DNA of 37,548 bases. Origin: Halorubrum distributum JCM 10118 (lineage in GTDB: Archaea; Halobacteriota; Halobacteria; Halobacteriales; Haloferacaceae). The notes under the pieces were generated by a model. The model saw nothing but the letters and a program-made list of their open reading frames with translations, ran no database searches and was not told the DNA's origin. Position numbers and translations under genes: made by a program. The DNA lies in contig NZ_AOJN01000048.1 of NCBI RefSeq assembly GCF_000337335.1, positions 1 to 37,548 of the forward strand. The letters run 5' to 3'. Positions 1-7,718 of the stretch are shown here, one piece after another (position 1 is the first letter of the stretch; each line of letters begins with the position of its first letter).

Positions 1-2
1 TG

Positions 3-92
3 TCGGACACCGCTGACGCGGTGTCCTTGTCCTCTTCGACTCGACAGCAGCAGCTCAGCAGTATCAACAATCTCCTACAGAAGAGCGTTTAA
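3..92 (+). CDS. possible 3' end of a gene entering from the left edge
   Basis: One frame stays open from the window edge to a TAA at 90-92 and gives about 29 residues (ending INNLLQKSV). It would overlap the end of the convergent small zinc-finger gene by 18 bases. Nothing in it is recognisable and the stretch is too short for codon statistics, so it could be chance. A perfect 9-bp inverted repeat (5-13/18-26) lies inside it. Confidence 0.2.
   Translation, partial: SDTADAVSLSSSTRQQQLSSINNLLQKSV
5..26. repeat. perfect 9-bp inverted repeat
   Basis: GGACACCGC at 5-13 pairs with GCGGTGTCC at 18-26 around a TGAC loop. It lies 49 bases beyond the stop of the minus-strand zinc-finger gene, so it could end that transcript, but no T-run follows. 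It may also be part of a coding end from the left. Confidence 0.4.
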
Positions 93-206
93 TTGTATAC
101 AGTCGTGCTCTTCGGGCAACCGGTGATCCACACAAAACTGCTGGTTACACCCTTTACAGGTGTATGGGAGCTGATCTACATCGCGACCGCAGTGGTCGCA
201 GTCCAT
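75..206 (-). CDS. 43-residue stand-alone AN1-type zinc finger protein
   Basis: A short minus-strand frame from ATG (206) to TAG (75) encodes 43 residues that are almost entirely one AN1-type finger. The ligand pattern is complete: C3, C6, C17, C20, C25, H28, H34, C36. It is a near copy of the first 36 residues of the next upstream gene: 26 bases at the start (181-206) are identical to 1138-1163, and both promoters carry an ATAACT box about 25 bases before the ATG. AN1 fingers bind zinc and mostly act in protein or nucleic-acid contacts; the partner here is unknown. It could be a working mini-protein or the leftover of a longer duplicated gene whose membrane and CAP parts were lost. The intact finger and promoter favour a real gene. 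Confidence 0.6.
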   Translation of the reverse strand: MDCDHCGRDVDQLPYTCKGCNQQFCVDHRLPEEHDCIQLNALL

Positions 207-225
207 ACGACCTCTTTGATTAGAA

Positions 226-237
226 ACAAGTTATCTG
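226..237 (-). promoter_or_regulatory. TATA-like box of the small AN1 protein
   Basis: On the minus strand an ATAACT box (229-234) lies about 25 bases before the ATG at 206. The same box at the same distance precedes the larger AN1-CAP gene, so the tandem copy appears to include the promoter. The transcript is expected to be leaderless. Confidence 0.4.
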
Positions 238-281
238 TTCTGGGAAGACGCGGCGATTACAGAAGATTTTGATAATCTAAT

Positions 282-1163
282 TCACGCGCAGAACATCTGT
301 GTAGCGTACACTTTATTTTCATCAGTAACTGTGATCCCGACTCCTGTTTCTGACCACTGCGTTCTGAGCATGTTCTCACGATGACCGGGAGAGTTCATCC
401 ACTGACGCGTCAGAGAGTCCGCAAGTTCCTCTTCGTCAGCTAGGTATTCCGTACCTGACTCGGTTTCTATATCTTCAAATACCCACGATTGAGCTACATT
501 TTCACCGCCGGAAGGACAGGATGCTTCTGACAGTCGTTCGTCGGTAGTTGACCCCCGCAGATCATGTGCCAGTTCGTCATGTGCCGCCATATCATCACTG
601 TGTAGGCGAGATTGCTCGTTGAGACTGGCAGATCCCGATAGTCGGGAGAGGCCACGCTCTGATCGTCTTTGATTCACCTCTTCGCGGACCAGCTGTTCTA
701 CCTGTGTTTCATTTATTTCAGTGGATTCGGTTACGTTTGATACTGTACTGGAAAATGGAGAAACGACCTGTTCCTGCGGAGAATCGATTGGACCGAAACC
801 AGCCTGGCCTGCGATTAGTACGAGTACAGCGGCCACGATTACAAACTTCGAGATCTTCCACAGTCCCGTAGCTGGATACTTTCGTGTGAACTTGAGAAAT
901 CCGATTATACTACTGCCGATCCAATATGGAATTGAGATCAGTAGCCAAAAAACATCAGCCACCCTCGACAGGGAGTTACTTGACCCAGATGATCTCTCTT
1001 CTGCTTGAGCTGAAGCGTAGTTTTCCCACGAGCGCTCGCTGGTCTGAACGTGAACACATTCGTGGTACTCGGGTAACCGGTGATCACTACAGTGGGTTTC
1101 GCCGCACCTGTTACAGGTATACGGCATCCCGTCGATGTCGCGACCGCAGTGGTCGCAGTCCAT
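282..1163 (-). CDS. AN1 zinc finger - membrane - CAP/SCP domain protein
   Basis: 293 residues. Residues 1-36 are an AN1-type zinc finger (C3, C6, C17, C20, C25, H28, H34, C36). A polar linker follows, then two hydrophobic segments (about 69-91 and 104-123), a Ser/Thr/Asn-rich spacer (about 130-155) and a CAP (SCP/PR-1) domain to the end. CAP hallmarks are H188 in RLHSDDMA, GENVAQSW (220-227), and WMNSPGHRENM (255-265), where H261 and E263 match the family's second His/Glu pair. Bacterial and archaeal CAP proteins are usually secreted and their activity is mostly unknown. Two membrane spans would place finger and CAP domain on the same side, unless the first segment lies on the surface. Codon use is clearly more A/T-rich than in the rest of the window, pointing to an accessory origin. 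Confidence 0.85.
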   Translation of the reverse strand: MDCDHCGRDIDGMPYTCNRCGETHCSDHRLPEYHECVHVQTSERSWENYASAQAEERSSGSSNSLSRVADVFWLLISIPYWIGSSIIGFLKFTRKYPATGLWKISKFVIVAAVLVLIAGQAGFGPIDSPQEQVVSPFSSTVSNVTESTEINETQVEQLVREEVNQRRSERGLSRLSGSASLNEQSRLHSDDMAAHDELAHDLRGSTTDERLSEASCPSGGENVAQSWVFEDIETESGTEYLADEEELADSLTRQWMNSPGHRENMLRTQWSETGVGITVTDENKVYATQMFCA

Positions 1164-1185
1164 AGCTATCTCTTACTGACCAACT

Positions 1186-1195
1186 AGTTATTTTT
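1186..1195 (-). promoter_or_regulatory. TATA-like box of the AN1-CAP gene
   Basis: AAAAATAACT on the minus strand is centred about 27 bases before the ATG at 1163. This is the spacing of an archaeal TATA box driving a leaderless transcript. Confidence 0.5.
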
Positions 1196-1265
1196 ATTGC
1201 CAAATTATGCGTTCATGAATCGAGTCCACACTCGCGGCTCTCCATTCAAATCTCACGGCACTGCG

Positions 1266-1394
1266 ACCGCAGCCTCACGCCTCCCCAGCCTTGCCGCTCA
1301 CTCGTGGGTTCCCGATGGTCACCCACGTCGTTCGCGGCGTCCCTCGCGCGGTGCTGTTCGCGGTCGCCTGCGGCGACCGCTCACAGGCACGCGC
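1266..1394 (-). repeat. structured dispersed repeat, copy C
   Basis: Third copy of an element also at 7473-7583 and 37385-37517, here on the minus strand. Reading minus: block GCGCGTGC (1394-1387), hairpin with 9-bp arms 1380-1372/1368-1360 and a GCA loop, block GCGCGAGGGA (1349-1340), a second hairpin with 7-bp arms 1327-1321/1309-1303, and a core (1291-1266) identical to the other two copies over 26 bases. It starts 40 bases past the stop of the ligase-like gene. No terminal inverted repeats or target-site duplications are visible. Confidence 0.75.
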
Positions 1395-1408
1395 CACCGC
1401 GTAACAAT

Positions 1409-1420
1409 CACAAAAAGGGC
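1409..1420 (-). terminator. T-rich stretch after the ligase-like gene
   Basis: On the minus strand CCCTTTTTG lies about 15 bases beyond the stop at 1434. T-rich stretches right after stops act as terminators in haloarchaea. The structured repeat begins just beyond it. Confidence 0.4.
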
Positions 1421-1433
1421 TCAACCTGCTGAT

Positions 1434-3047
1434 TTAGTCGTCCGTCCACGCCGAGAAGCCGCCGTCGATGAGCGTGTCGGCCTGCTGGCGGATGTACTCG
1501 CGCTGGGTGTCGTGGACCGCGGTCTCGAAGTCGTCGCCGTCGTCGAGGCGGGCGCGGACGCGGTCGCGCTTCCAGCTCGCCGGCGTCGTGCGGTTCGCGA
1601 CGCGCCAGCGGAGCGGGGCCACCCACTTGGCGGCCTCGTCGTCGGCGCAGCCGGCGGTCCGGAGCCCCGCCTCGGCGTGGTCGAGGAGGTCGTCGTACAG
1701 CGCGTCCGCGTCCGTCGTCCGCTCCCCGTCGCGGCCGATCCACTCCATGTCGGCGTCGAGCCCGTCCGCGACCGCGGCGTAGAAGTTGTCGCGGGCGGTC
1801 TCCCAGTCGAGCCCGATGACGGGGTGTTCCCGCTGGGCGAGCGCCTGCATCAGCCCCGCGAACGCCGCCTGGAACGCGATGGAGTCGCGGACCGTGGGCT
1901 GGCCGGGGATCGGGCGGAACTCGATCCGGGCGTTGGCGGCCGAGCGGCTCGCCCCCTCGAAGACGGGGCGGACCCACCGCCAGTAGCTGCCGTGTTTCGT
2001 CCGGAAGGTCGCGAAGTCGTCGTCGAAGCGGTCGCTGCCGCCCGGGTCTGGCATCGGGATCAGGGTCTCGTCGCCCGCGACGCGGTCGACCGCGGTCTCG
2101 ACGTCGCGGAAGTCGCGCGGGAACCGCACCTTGTCCGCGTCGGTCCGCGCGTTGAGGACGGACTCGAACACGTGGACGCGGTTCTCGGTCGCCCCCTCGG
2201 CGAGAACCCGCTCGCCGTCCCAGCCGTCGTCGTACAGGTCCGGCGGGAAAAAGGGAGAGTTGACGCCGAGCGCCAGCAGCGGCCCGGCGATCCGGAGCGC
2301 GTACCGGAAGTGCCGCGGCAGCGTCTCGGCGTGCGCGACCTGGTAGTGCGGCTGGATCGAGGTGATGAGGCTCTCGGGCATCACCGTGTCCGCCGCCAGC
2401 GACACGCCCGGGGCGGAGAGCTCGACCTCGGCGCCCCCGGCCGGCTCGGCCGGAGTCCCGTCCCCGCCGTCCGGCTCCGCGCCGTCGGCTCCCTCGCCGC
2501 CGGCCGCGTTCGCCATCGCGTGGTACCGGACGGAGTCGCTCATGTTGACCGCCACGGTTACCCCGTCGACCTCGACGCTGTCGGTGAGGTACTCGCGGGC
2601 GGTCTCGCCCGCCGGCGGGATCGTCCAGAGTCCGTCGGAGACCAGGCGCATCCCCTCGACGCCCGCGGTGTTCTCGGCGGCCTCCAACCGCGCGCGGACC
2701 TCGGCGAGCTGCGCGCGGAGCCCGTGGTCGGAGAGCGGCTGCGGGCTCGTACACATCTCGGCGTTGTGGAGGCCCAACTCCTTCTCGAACCCCATCAGCT
2801 CCAGCATCCGGCGGGGGACGCGCATCAGCGCGTACTCGCCCGCCCGCGACTCCTCGCTCCACCGCCCGTCGCCGACCGCGTAGAACTCGTACTCGAAGCC
2901 GACGATCGACTGGTGGTTGTCGAAGGAGCCGTCGCGCAGCTCCTGTTTGACGATCTCGGCCTCCTCGGCCGCGCGCTCGGCGAACGCCTCGGCGTCGACC
3001 GAAAGCGCCTCCCGGACCCCGTCGGCGAGCGCGGACTCGGTGGTCAT
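1434..3047 (-). CDS. glutamate-cysteine ligase family protein
   Basis: 537 residues from the ATG at 3047 (MTTESALADG). I prefer this start to the ATG 12 bases upstream because a TTTTAAT box on the minus strand (3072-3079) lies about 27 bases before it. The N-terminal half has the GxExE-type metal/ATP signature of glutamate-cysteine ligases (GFEYEFYAV), followed by GLHNAEMCTSPQPLSDHG and SIQPHYQVAHAETL. An acidic Gly/Asp/Glu insert (about residues 185-215) is a halophilic loop. Haloarchaea use gamma-glutamylcysteine instead of glutathione, made by a GshA of this superfamily. This protein is longer than I expect for that enzyme, so it may be a paralogue joining glutamate to another amine. It is transcribed alone, with a T-rich end before repeat C. 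Confidence 0.7.
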   Translation of the reverse strand: MTTESALADGVREALSVDAEAFAERAAEEAEIVKQELRDGSFDNHQSIVGFEYEFYAVGDGRWSEESRAGEYALMRVPRRMLELMGFEKELGLHNAEMCTSPQPLSDHGLRAQLAEVRARLEAAENTAGVEGMRLVSDGLWTIPPAGETAREYLTDSVEVDGVTVAVNMSDSVRYHAMANAAGGEGADGAEPDGGDGTPAEPAGGAEVELSAPGVSLAADTVMPESLITSIQPHYQVAHAETLPRHFRYALRIAGPLLALGVNSPFFPPDLYDDGWDGERVLAEGATENRVHVFESVLNARTDADKVRFPRDFRDVETAVDRVAGDETLIPMPDPGGSDRFDDDFATFRTKHGSYWRWVRPVFEGASRSAANARIEFRPIPGQPTVRDSIAFQAAFAGLMQALAQREHPVIGLDWETARDNFYAAVADGLDADMEWIGRDGERTTDADALYDDLLDHAEAGLRTAGCADDEAAKWVAPLRWRVANRTTPASWKRDRVRARLDDGDDFETAVHDTQREYIRQQADTLIDGGFSAWTDD

Positions 3048-3070
3048 GCGACCGAGCAAGGACGCGGCGG

Positions 3071-3080
3071 ATTAAAAAGG
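3071..3080 (-). promoter_or_regulatory. TATA-like box of the ligase-like gene
   Basis: CCTTTTTAAT on the minus strand lies about 27 bases before the ATG at 3047 and supports that start over the one at 3059. Confidence 0.5.
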
Positions 3081-3161
3081 TCACCGGCCGCGAGAGCGTT
3101 CGGGGCGGGTTCCCACGACGTCTCCGAGGGGCTCTCTCCCCCGGCTCGCCGAGTCCTCGCC

Positions 3162-3896
3162 CTACTGGTTCGCCGAGCGCGCGTCGAGCGCGACGGGGAT
3201 CGACCGGCTCGCGACGTCGCCGGCGAACGCCTCGCCGTCCGCTTCGAGCAGGTCGAAGGTGTCGTAGTGGATCGGGACGACGAGGTCGGGGGCCATCGCC
3301 TCGGCCAGGTCGGCCGTCTCGCGCCGGTCGGCGACGATGCCGCCCCCGCCGATGTTCGCGAGGAAGACGGAGACGTCGAGCTCCGCGAACCCGTCGAGCG
3401 CGTCGGCGTCGCCCGGCCAGAAGACGGTGCGGCCGCCGAGCGACAACAGGAAGCCGCAGCCGAAGCCGGGCGGATGCGCCACCGAGCCGTCGGCGTCCGC
3501 GTTCGGTCCCTCGGGGTCGTTGTGGGCCGGGACCGACCACACCCGTACCTCGCCGGCGGGCGTCTCGACGTCGACGCGCTCCTCCTCGCCGACGCGGACC
3601 ACGTCGTAGTCGGCCGCGAGCGCGTCGATCGGCTCCACGTCGCGGTCGATGCCGGCGGGGTCGACCGCCTCGTAGATCACGAGCGTCGCGTCCTCGCTCG
3701 CGACGGAGCGGATCCCGTCGCTTTCGTAGTGGTGGTCGTGCGTGACGACGACGAGGTCGCCGTCGCGCGCCCAGTAGTCGTCGAGGACGCCGTACCGGCC
3801 GGGGTCGGTGTAGGCGACCGGCCCCGCGTCCGTCTCCAGCCGCGCCGTCGCGTAGCCGAGCCACTCCACCGAGAAATCCTCGTAGCGGACCGTCAT
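3162..3896 (-). CDS. MBL-fold (metallo-beta-lactamase superfamily) hydrolase
   Basis: 244 residues, the usual length of small UlaG-like MBL-fold proteins. The order of motifs is right: strand-turn VVVTHDHHYESD (49-60), SVPAHND with the next metal His, WPGDAD with the bridging Asp, and VPIHYDTF with the last His. The first motif is unusual: the family's HxHxDH reads H53-D-H55-H-Y57-E58, so the Asp and second His that bind one of the two metals are replaced. The protein may use one metal or an altered site. It follows the unknown gene at 3932-4819 by 35 bases and could be read with it and DNA ligase. The substrate is unknown. Confidence 0.8.
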   Translation of the reverse strand: MTVRYEDFSVEWLGYATARLETDAGPVAYTDPGRYGVLDDYWARDGDLVVVTHDHHYESDGIRSVASEDATLVIYEAVDPAGIDRDVEPIDALAADYDVVRVGEEERVDVETPAGEVRVWSVPAHNDPEGPNADADGSVAHPPGFGCGFLLSLGGRTVFWPGDADALDGFAELDVSVFLANIGGGGIVADRRETADLAEAMAPDLVVPIHYDTFDLLEADGEAFAGDVASRSIPVALDARSANQ

Positions 3897-3931
3897 GTTA
3901 CCGTCTGCGGCCGCGGGCGTCTTGAGGGTGG

Positions 3932-4819
3932 CTATCGGTCGCGGTCGCGCTCGGCGTCGAGGGCCGTGTCGCCGATCGTCCCGTCGTCGACCGAGCCGTC
4001 GTCGACCGATTCGCCCTCACCGATCACGAGCAGGTCCCACGCCGCCGTGAGCGTCTCGTCGTCGATCGACCGCCCTAGCGCGTGCTCTGGGACGAGCGGC
4101 ATCGGAACCGGGACGTACCCGGCCTCGCGCAGCGCGGCGAACCCCCCGACCGTCTCGACGACGGCCCCGTCCTCCCCTCGCCGGACGCGGAACCGCTTGT
4201 CGTCCGGATCGCGGCGGTACGCGAACGGGAACGCCTCGTCCGGCGGGGTCTGGAGGCTATCGACGCCGGCGAGGACGGTGACCGGCTCTCCGTCGACCTC
4301 GCAGACGAGCCGCGGGACCGCGGGCCGACCGTCGTCGTCGACCGCGGCGGCGTCGACGTCGGGATGGGCCGGGACGGGGCCGACTGGGGTGTCCGTCTCG
4401 CGCCACGCGAACGTCGGGGCGCCGGGCCCCTCGGCGCGGACGCAGGCGTAGCCGCCTCCGGAGACGGGGATCCGGTCCGGGCCGAGGTGGAAGGTTCGTC
4501 GACCGTCGGTCCGCTCGGCGAGCAGCGGCGGGTCGGCGAGGAGGTCGCGCACGGCCGCCGCGGTGTCGGCGTCGCGGGCGACGAACAGGACCCGGCGGTC
4601 GCGGTCGAGCGCGTGGCCCAGCCGCGAGACGATCACGGTCGGCGTCGCGTCGTCCGCGGCGAGCGGCTCCACCGCGACCCGGTCGTCGCCGCGGGCCGCG
4701 ACCGCCGGCGGCTCGGCGCCGCTCTCCGGGCGCTCGACCTCGAACCCGTCGGCCGCGAGTCGGGCGGCCGCCGCGTCGGCGAGGTCGCGTCGCGTGGCGT
4801 CGCCGAGCGGACCTGGCAT
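3932..4819 (-). CDS. conserved-looking haloarchaeal protein of unknown function
   Basis: 295 residues from the ATG at 4819 (MPGPLGDATR); the longer frame would need a TTG start. I do not recognise a family. An N-terminal alpha/beta-looking region (about 1-95) contains the hydrophobic strands VIVSRLG and RVLFVARDADTAAAV. The middle (about 105-215) is rich in beta strands, a further segment has YRRDPDDKRFRVRRGEDG, and the acidic tail repeats SVDDGSVDDGTIGD. No signal peptide, membrane span or cysteine cluster is seen. It begins 48 bases after the stop of DNA ligase and ends 35 bases before the MBL gene, all on the minus strand, so co-transcription is likely. A role in DNA repair is only a guess from position. 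Confidence 0.7.
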   Translation of the reverse strand: MPGPLGDATRRDLADAAAARLAADGFEVERPESGAEPPAVAARGDDRVAVEPLAADDATPTVIVSRLGHALDRDRRVLFVARDADTAAAVRDLLADPPLLAERTDGRRTFHLGPDRIPVSGGGYACVRAEGPGAPTFAWRETDTPVGPVPAHPDVDAAAVDDDGRPAVPRLVCEVDGEPVTVLAGVDSLQTPPDEAFPFAYRRDPDDKRFRVRRGEDGAVVETVGGFAALREAGYVPVPMPLVPEHALGRSIDDETLTAAWDLLVIGEGESVDDGSVDDGTIGDTALDAERDRDR

Positions 4820-4867
4820 GTCCGGGCGTACGGGCCCGAGGGTCAAGGGGCTTCGCGTGGCGGCACG

Positions 4868-6721
4868 TCAGTCGTCGCCGGCGAGCCGACGGACGCGGGC
4901 GAGCGAGTCGGCGTCGTCGACGCCCTTGTCCTCGCGGACGCCGACGAAACGGGGGAACCGGAGGGCGTAGCCGGCCGAGTACGTCGGCGAGGTCTGGATC
5001 TCCTCGTAGCCGACCTCGACCACCAGTTCGGGATCGAACGCGACCGTCGTCCCCGTCTCGTCGACGACGTGCGGCTCCAGCCGCTCGGTGAGGTCCGCGA
5101 GCGCCTCGTCGGTGATCCCCGTGGCCACCTTCCCGACCGTGGCGTACCCCGCGGGCGCGGGGCCGTCGACGTCGCGGTCGGGGGGACCGTTCGCCTCGTT
5201 CTCCGCGCGAACCGCGAGCAAGAACGTCCCGAACAGCTCGGCGCGGCGCCCCTCGCCCCACTCGGCGCCGACGACGACGGCGTCGAGCGTCTCCACGTCC
5301 GGCTTGCGCTTCAGCCAGTCGCGCCCGCGGTCGCCGGGCGTGTACGCCGCCGCGGGGTTCTTCAGCATGACGCCCTCGTGGCCCGCGTCGAGCGCCGCCC
5401 GCTCCGCGGCCGCGATCGCCTCCGCGTCGTCGGCGAGCGTAAGGTCGGCGGCCGCGTCCGGGAGGACCTCCCGGAGTCGGTCGTGGCGGTCGCGGAGGGG
5501 CTCGTCGAGCAGGTCGTCGCCGTCGGCGTGGAGGCAGTCGAAGGCGTGGAGCCGCAGGGAGACGGCCTCGCGCATGCGCTCGACGTCGTGCTTCCGACGG
5601 AACCGCCGCAGCACCTCTTGGAACGGGAGCGGGTCGCCGTCGTCGTCGACCGCGACGACCTCGCCGTCGAGGATGACCGGGGCGTCGACGCGCTCGGCGA
5701 CGTGCTCGACGATCTCCGGGAGCGCTTCGGTCACGTCGTCCATGTTTCGCGAGTAGAGCCGCGGGCCGAGCGCTTCGGTTCCTCCCGGCCCGGCGTCGGC
5801 CGGCGCGTAGTGGACCTGGACGCGGGCCCCGTCGAACTTCGTCTCCACGGCGACCTCGCCGAAGGCGTCGACCGCGTCGGTCGCGGTGCCCGCCTGCGCC
5901 AGCATCGCCTGAACCGGGCGGCCGACGCGCAGGGACTCCTCGCGGAGCCCCGCGATCCCCTCGTCGCGGGCGCGGACCGCGACTCGTCCGTAGTCGTTGG
6001 TCACCTGGAGCGCGCGCTCGACGGCCGCGACGGCGTCTTCGGAGGCAACGAGCTCCGGGGCGTCCGACTCGGACGCCCCGCCGGAGTCGTCGCCGGGGTC
6101 GGGCGTCTCGTCCGGCGCGAGGAACGCCTCCGCGATCGCGTCCCGGACGGTCCCCTCGCCGACGCCGAGCCGCATCTCGCCGAGGACCAGCCGGGCGAGG
6201 AACGCCGCCTCGCTCGGCGAGCAGCGCGTGAACAGCCCGAACAGCGCGTCCCGCTTGCGCGACTCGCTCCCGTCACCGCTCTCGGCCGCGAGGTCGCGCA
6301 GTTCCTCGTCGAGCGCGGCCACCGTGAGCGCGTCGCGGCCGCTCCCGAACGCGGCGAGCCCCCGCTGGCCGCCGAAGTCGTAGTCGGCCGCGACGGCGCC
6401 GATCTCGCCGCGCTCGGCGAGGCGGTCCTCGACGTCCGCCGCGGAGACGTTCTGACCCGCGGCGCGGGCGATGGCCTCGCGACACAGTGCGGGGCCGACG
6501 TCGAGGGTCCGGGTGTCGTGGGCGGGGAAGACGCGGCCGAGGAGGAACCGGACGACGACGGGGAGGTCGTCGGTGGAACCGTCGCGCTCGGTGCCGTCGT
6601 CCTCGCCGCCGTCGGCGGCGCCGGCGTCCGCGAGCAGAGCGGCGACGGCGAGCGTCGTCTCGATGTCGCCGTCGTTCGCGGCCACCCGTTCCGCCCGTTC
6701 CGCCAGCGCGGCGAACTCCAT
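4868..6721 (-). CDS. ligA: ATP-dependent DNA ligase
   Basis: 617 residues, slightly longer than usual for archaeal ATP-dependent ligases because of acidic inserts (about 36-52 and 203-222). It joins nicks in DNA during replication and repair through an enzyme-AMP intermediate. Visible parts: helical DNA-binding domain (about 1-240), nucleotidyltransferase motif I ETKFDGAR with the AMP-accepting K295, the LDGEVVAVD motif, motif III LHAFDCLH, motif IV EGVMLKNP and motif V WLKRKPD, followed by the OB-fold ending RFPRFVGVREDK. The start ATG at 6721 fits a GCTTTTGAC box on the minus strand (6745-6753). The gene is divergent from the acetyltransferase gene and heads a likely run with the two genes downstream. 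Confidence 0.95.
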   Translation of the reverse strand: MEFAALAERAERVAANDGDIETTLAVAALLADAGAADGGEDDGTERDGSTDDLPVVVRFLLGRVFPAHDTRTLDVGPALCREAIARAAGQNVSAADVEDRLAERGEIGAVAADYDFGGQRGLAAFGSGRDALTVAALDEELRDLAAESGDGSESRKRDALFGLFTRCSPSEAAFLARLVLGEMRLGVGEGTVRDAIAEAFLAPDETPDPGDDSGGASESDAPELVASEDAVAAVERALQVTNDYGRVAVRARDEGIAGLREESLRVGRPVQAMLAQAGTATDAVDAFGEVAVETKFDGARVQVHYAPADAGPGGTEALGPRLYSRNMDDVTEALPEIVEHVAERVDAPVILDGEVVAVDDDGDPLPFQEVLRRFRRKHDVERMREAVSLRLHAFDCLHADGDDLLDEPLRDRHDRLREVLPDAAADLTLADDAEAIAAAERAALDAGHEGVMLKNPAAAYTPGDRGRDWLKRKPDVETLDAVVVGAEWGEGRRAELFGTFLLAVRAENEANGPPDRDVDGPAPAGYATVGKVATGITDEALADLTERLEPHVVDETGTTVAFDPELVVEVGYEEIQTSPTYSAGYALRFPRFVGVREDKGVDDADSLARVRRLAGDD

Positions 6722-6744
6722 ACGCGTCCGGTCGGGGGGCGGCC

Positions 6745-6837
6745 GTCAAAAGCGGCCCGCCTCGGCTGCGCGAGCCGGTCCGAGCCGGCGTCGCAGTCGA
6801 GGAACGCGGGAGGGGTCGCCGGGGAACCGCTTTTCAC
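6745..6837. promoter_or_regulatory. divergent promoters of DNA ligase and acetyltransferase
   Basis: Two TATA-like boxes face outward: GCTTTTGAC on the minus strand (6745-6753) for the ligase ATG at 6721, and GCTTTTCAC on the plus strand (6829-6837) for the acetyltransferase ATG at 6860. Each is about 25-28 bases from its start codon, so both messages are probably leaderless. Confidence 0.5.
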
Positions 6838-6859
6838 CTCCGGTCTCGTACGGCTCTCT

Positions 6860-7444
6860 ATGTACGTCCGCGACGCCAAAAACCGTGACGAGGCGTGGTT
6901 GTTGGACGCGATCGAGCAGCTCGGGCTCGACGACGTCGCCTTCCGGTCACGGGACTACGTGATCGCGGTCGACGAGGAGTCGGGCGACCGGGCGGGGTTC
7001 GGCCGGCTCCGCCTCCACCGCGGCGACGGGGACGAGGAGAACCGGATCGAGCTCACCGGGATCGGGGTGCTCCCCGAGTGGCGGCACCGGGGAGTCGGGG
7101 CGCACGTCGTCGAGCGCCTCGTCGACACCGCGGCCGCGGACGGGTTCGAGACGGTGTACGTGCTCACCGACCAGCCCGAGTACCTCGCGCAGTTCGGCTT
7201 CGAGCGCGTCGACACCGACGACCTCCCGCCCGCGCTCTCGGACCGCCTCACCGAGAAGCGCGAGTTCCTCGGCGGCGGGGTCGTCGGCCTCGAACTCGCG
7301 GTCGACGCGTTCGAGATGCCGAGCAGCCTCCGGACGGCGTTCAAAGACGCCGAGCCGACCGGCGACGACGAGCCGGAGGAGTCCGCCGAGGACTTCGGAA
7401 TCGACCCGGACTCGGCGACCTACAAGTACGACACCGGTCGCTGA
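6860..7444 (+). CDS. GNAT-family N-acetyltransferase
   Basis: 194 residues from the ATG at 6860 (MYVRDAKNRD), chosen because a GCTTTTCAC box lies about 27 bases upstream; the longer frame upstream is antisense to the ligase. The GNAT fold is clear: ELTGIGVLPEWRHRGVGAHV carries the acetyl-CoA pyrophosphate loop R-H-R-G-V-G, followed by the later strand YVLTDQPEYLAQFGFERVD. The spacing resembles small ArgA/YedL-like acetyltransferases acting on amino groups, but the acceptor cannot be told. The C-terminal tail after about residue 155 is acidic and lacks a known domain. A T-rich stretch (7459-7467) and repeat copy A follow the stop. Confidence 0.88.
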   Translation: MYVRDAKNRDEAWLLDAIEQLGLDDVAFRSRDYVIAVDEESGDRAGFGRLRLHRGDGDEENRIELTGIGVLPEWRHRGVGAHVVERLVDTAAADGFETVYVLTDQPEYLAQFGFERVDTDDLPPALSDRLTEKREFLGGGVVGLELAVDAFEMPSSLRTAFKDAEPTGDDEPEESAEDFGIDPDSATYKYDTGR

Positions 7445-7472
7445 GTCGCGACAACCCCCTGTTTTCCGCGGT

Positions 7473-7583
7473 TGCGGTCGGCGCGTGCCTGCGAGCGGCC
7501 GCCGGGGGCGGCCGCGAGGAGCACGCGCGAGGGACGCCGCGAGCGAAGCGAGCGGCGAGGCTGGGGAGGCGTGAGGCTGCGGT
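7473..7583 (+). repeat. structured dispersed repeat, copy A
   Basis: Reading plus: block 7473-7489 (17 bases identical to 37385-37401), outer stem GCGCGTGC/GCACGCGC (7481-7488/7521-7528), inner 9-bp stem 7495-7503/7507-7515 with a GGG loop, block GCGCGAGGGA (7525-7534), a second stem CGCCGC/GCGGCG (7535-7540/7552-7557), and the core 7557-7583 shared with copies B and C. It begins 29 bases after the acetyltransferase stop. The apparent open frames here are low-complexity Arg-rich strings and not genes. Confidence 0.8.
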
Positions 7584-7614
7584 GCCGTGCGGTGCGGGGC
7601 GGGACTCGAAGGGG

Positions 7615-7718
7615 CAGCCGCGAGGACAGCGCAGGCGACGTAAGCACCGGAACGAGGGAGCGAACGGAGTGAGCGACCGAGTGAGGAGCACAGCGAGCGT
7701 GCGCTGTCCTCGCGGCTG
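7615..7718. repeat. 18-bp perfect inverted repeat in the tail of copy A
   Basis: CAGCCGCGAGGACAGCGC at 7615-7632 is the exact reverse complement of 7701-7718; the 68 bases between contain runs such as GAGCGAACGGAGTGAGCG. As RNA this would be a very stable stem-loop. It lies 32 bases beyond the conserved core and seems to be an extra module of this copy. Confidence 0.85.

Noticed and set aside
1266..1394. Insertion sequence or MITE with target-site duplication
   Set aside because: No terminal inverted repeats, no transposase and no flanking duplication are visible around any of the three copies; mobility remains possible but unsupported.
1197..4451. Very long plus-strand frame of over 1,000 codons
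   Set aside because: It is Arg/Val/Asp repetitive antisense to the ligase-like, MBL and unknown genes; high G+C leaves such frames open by chance.
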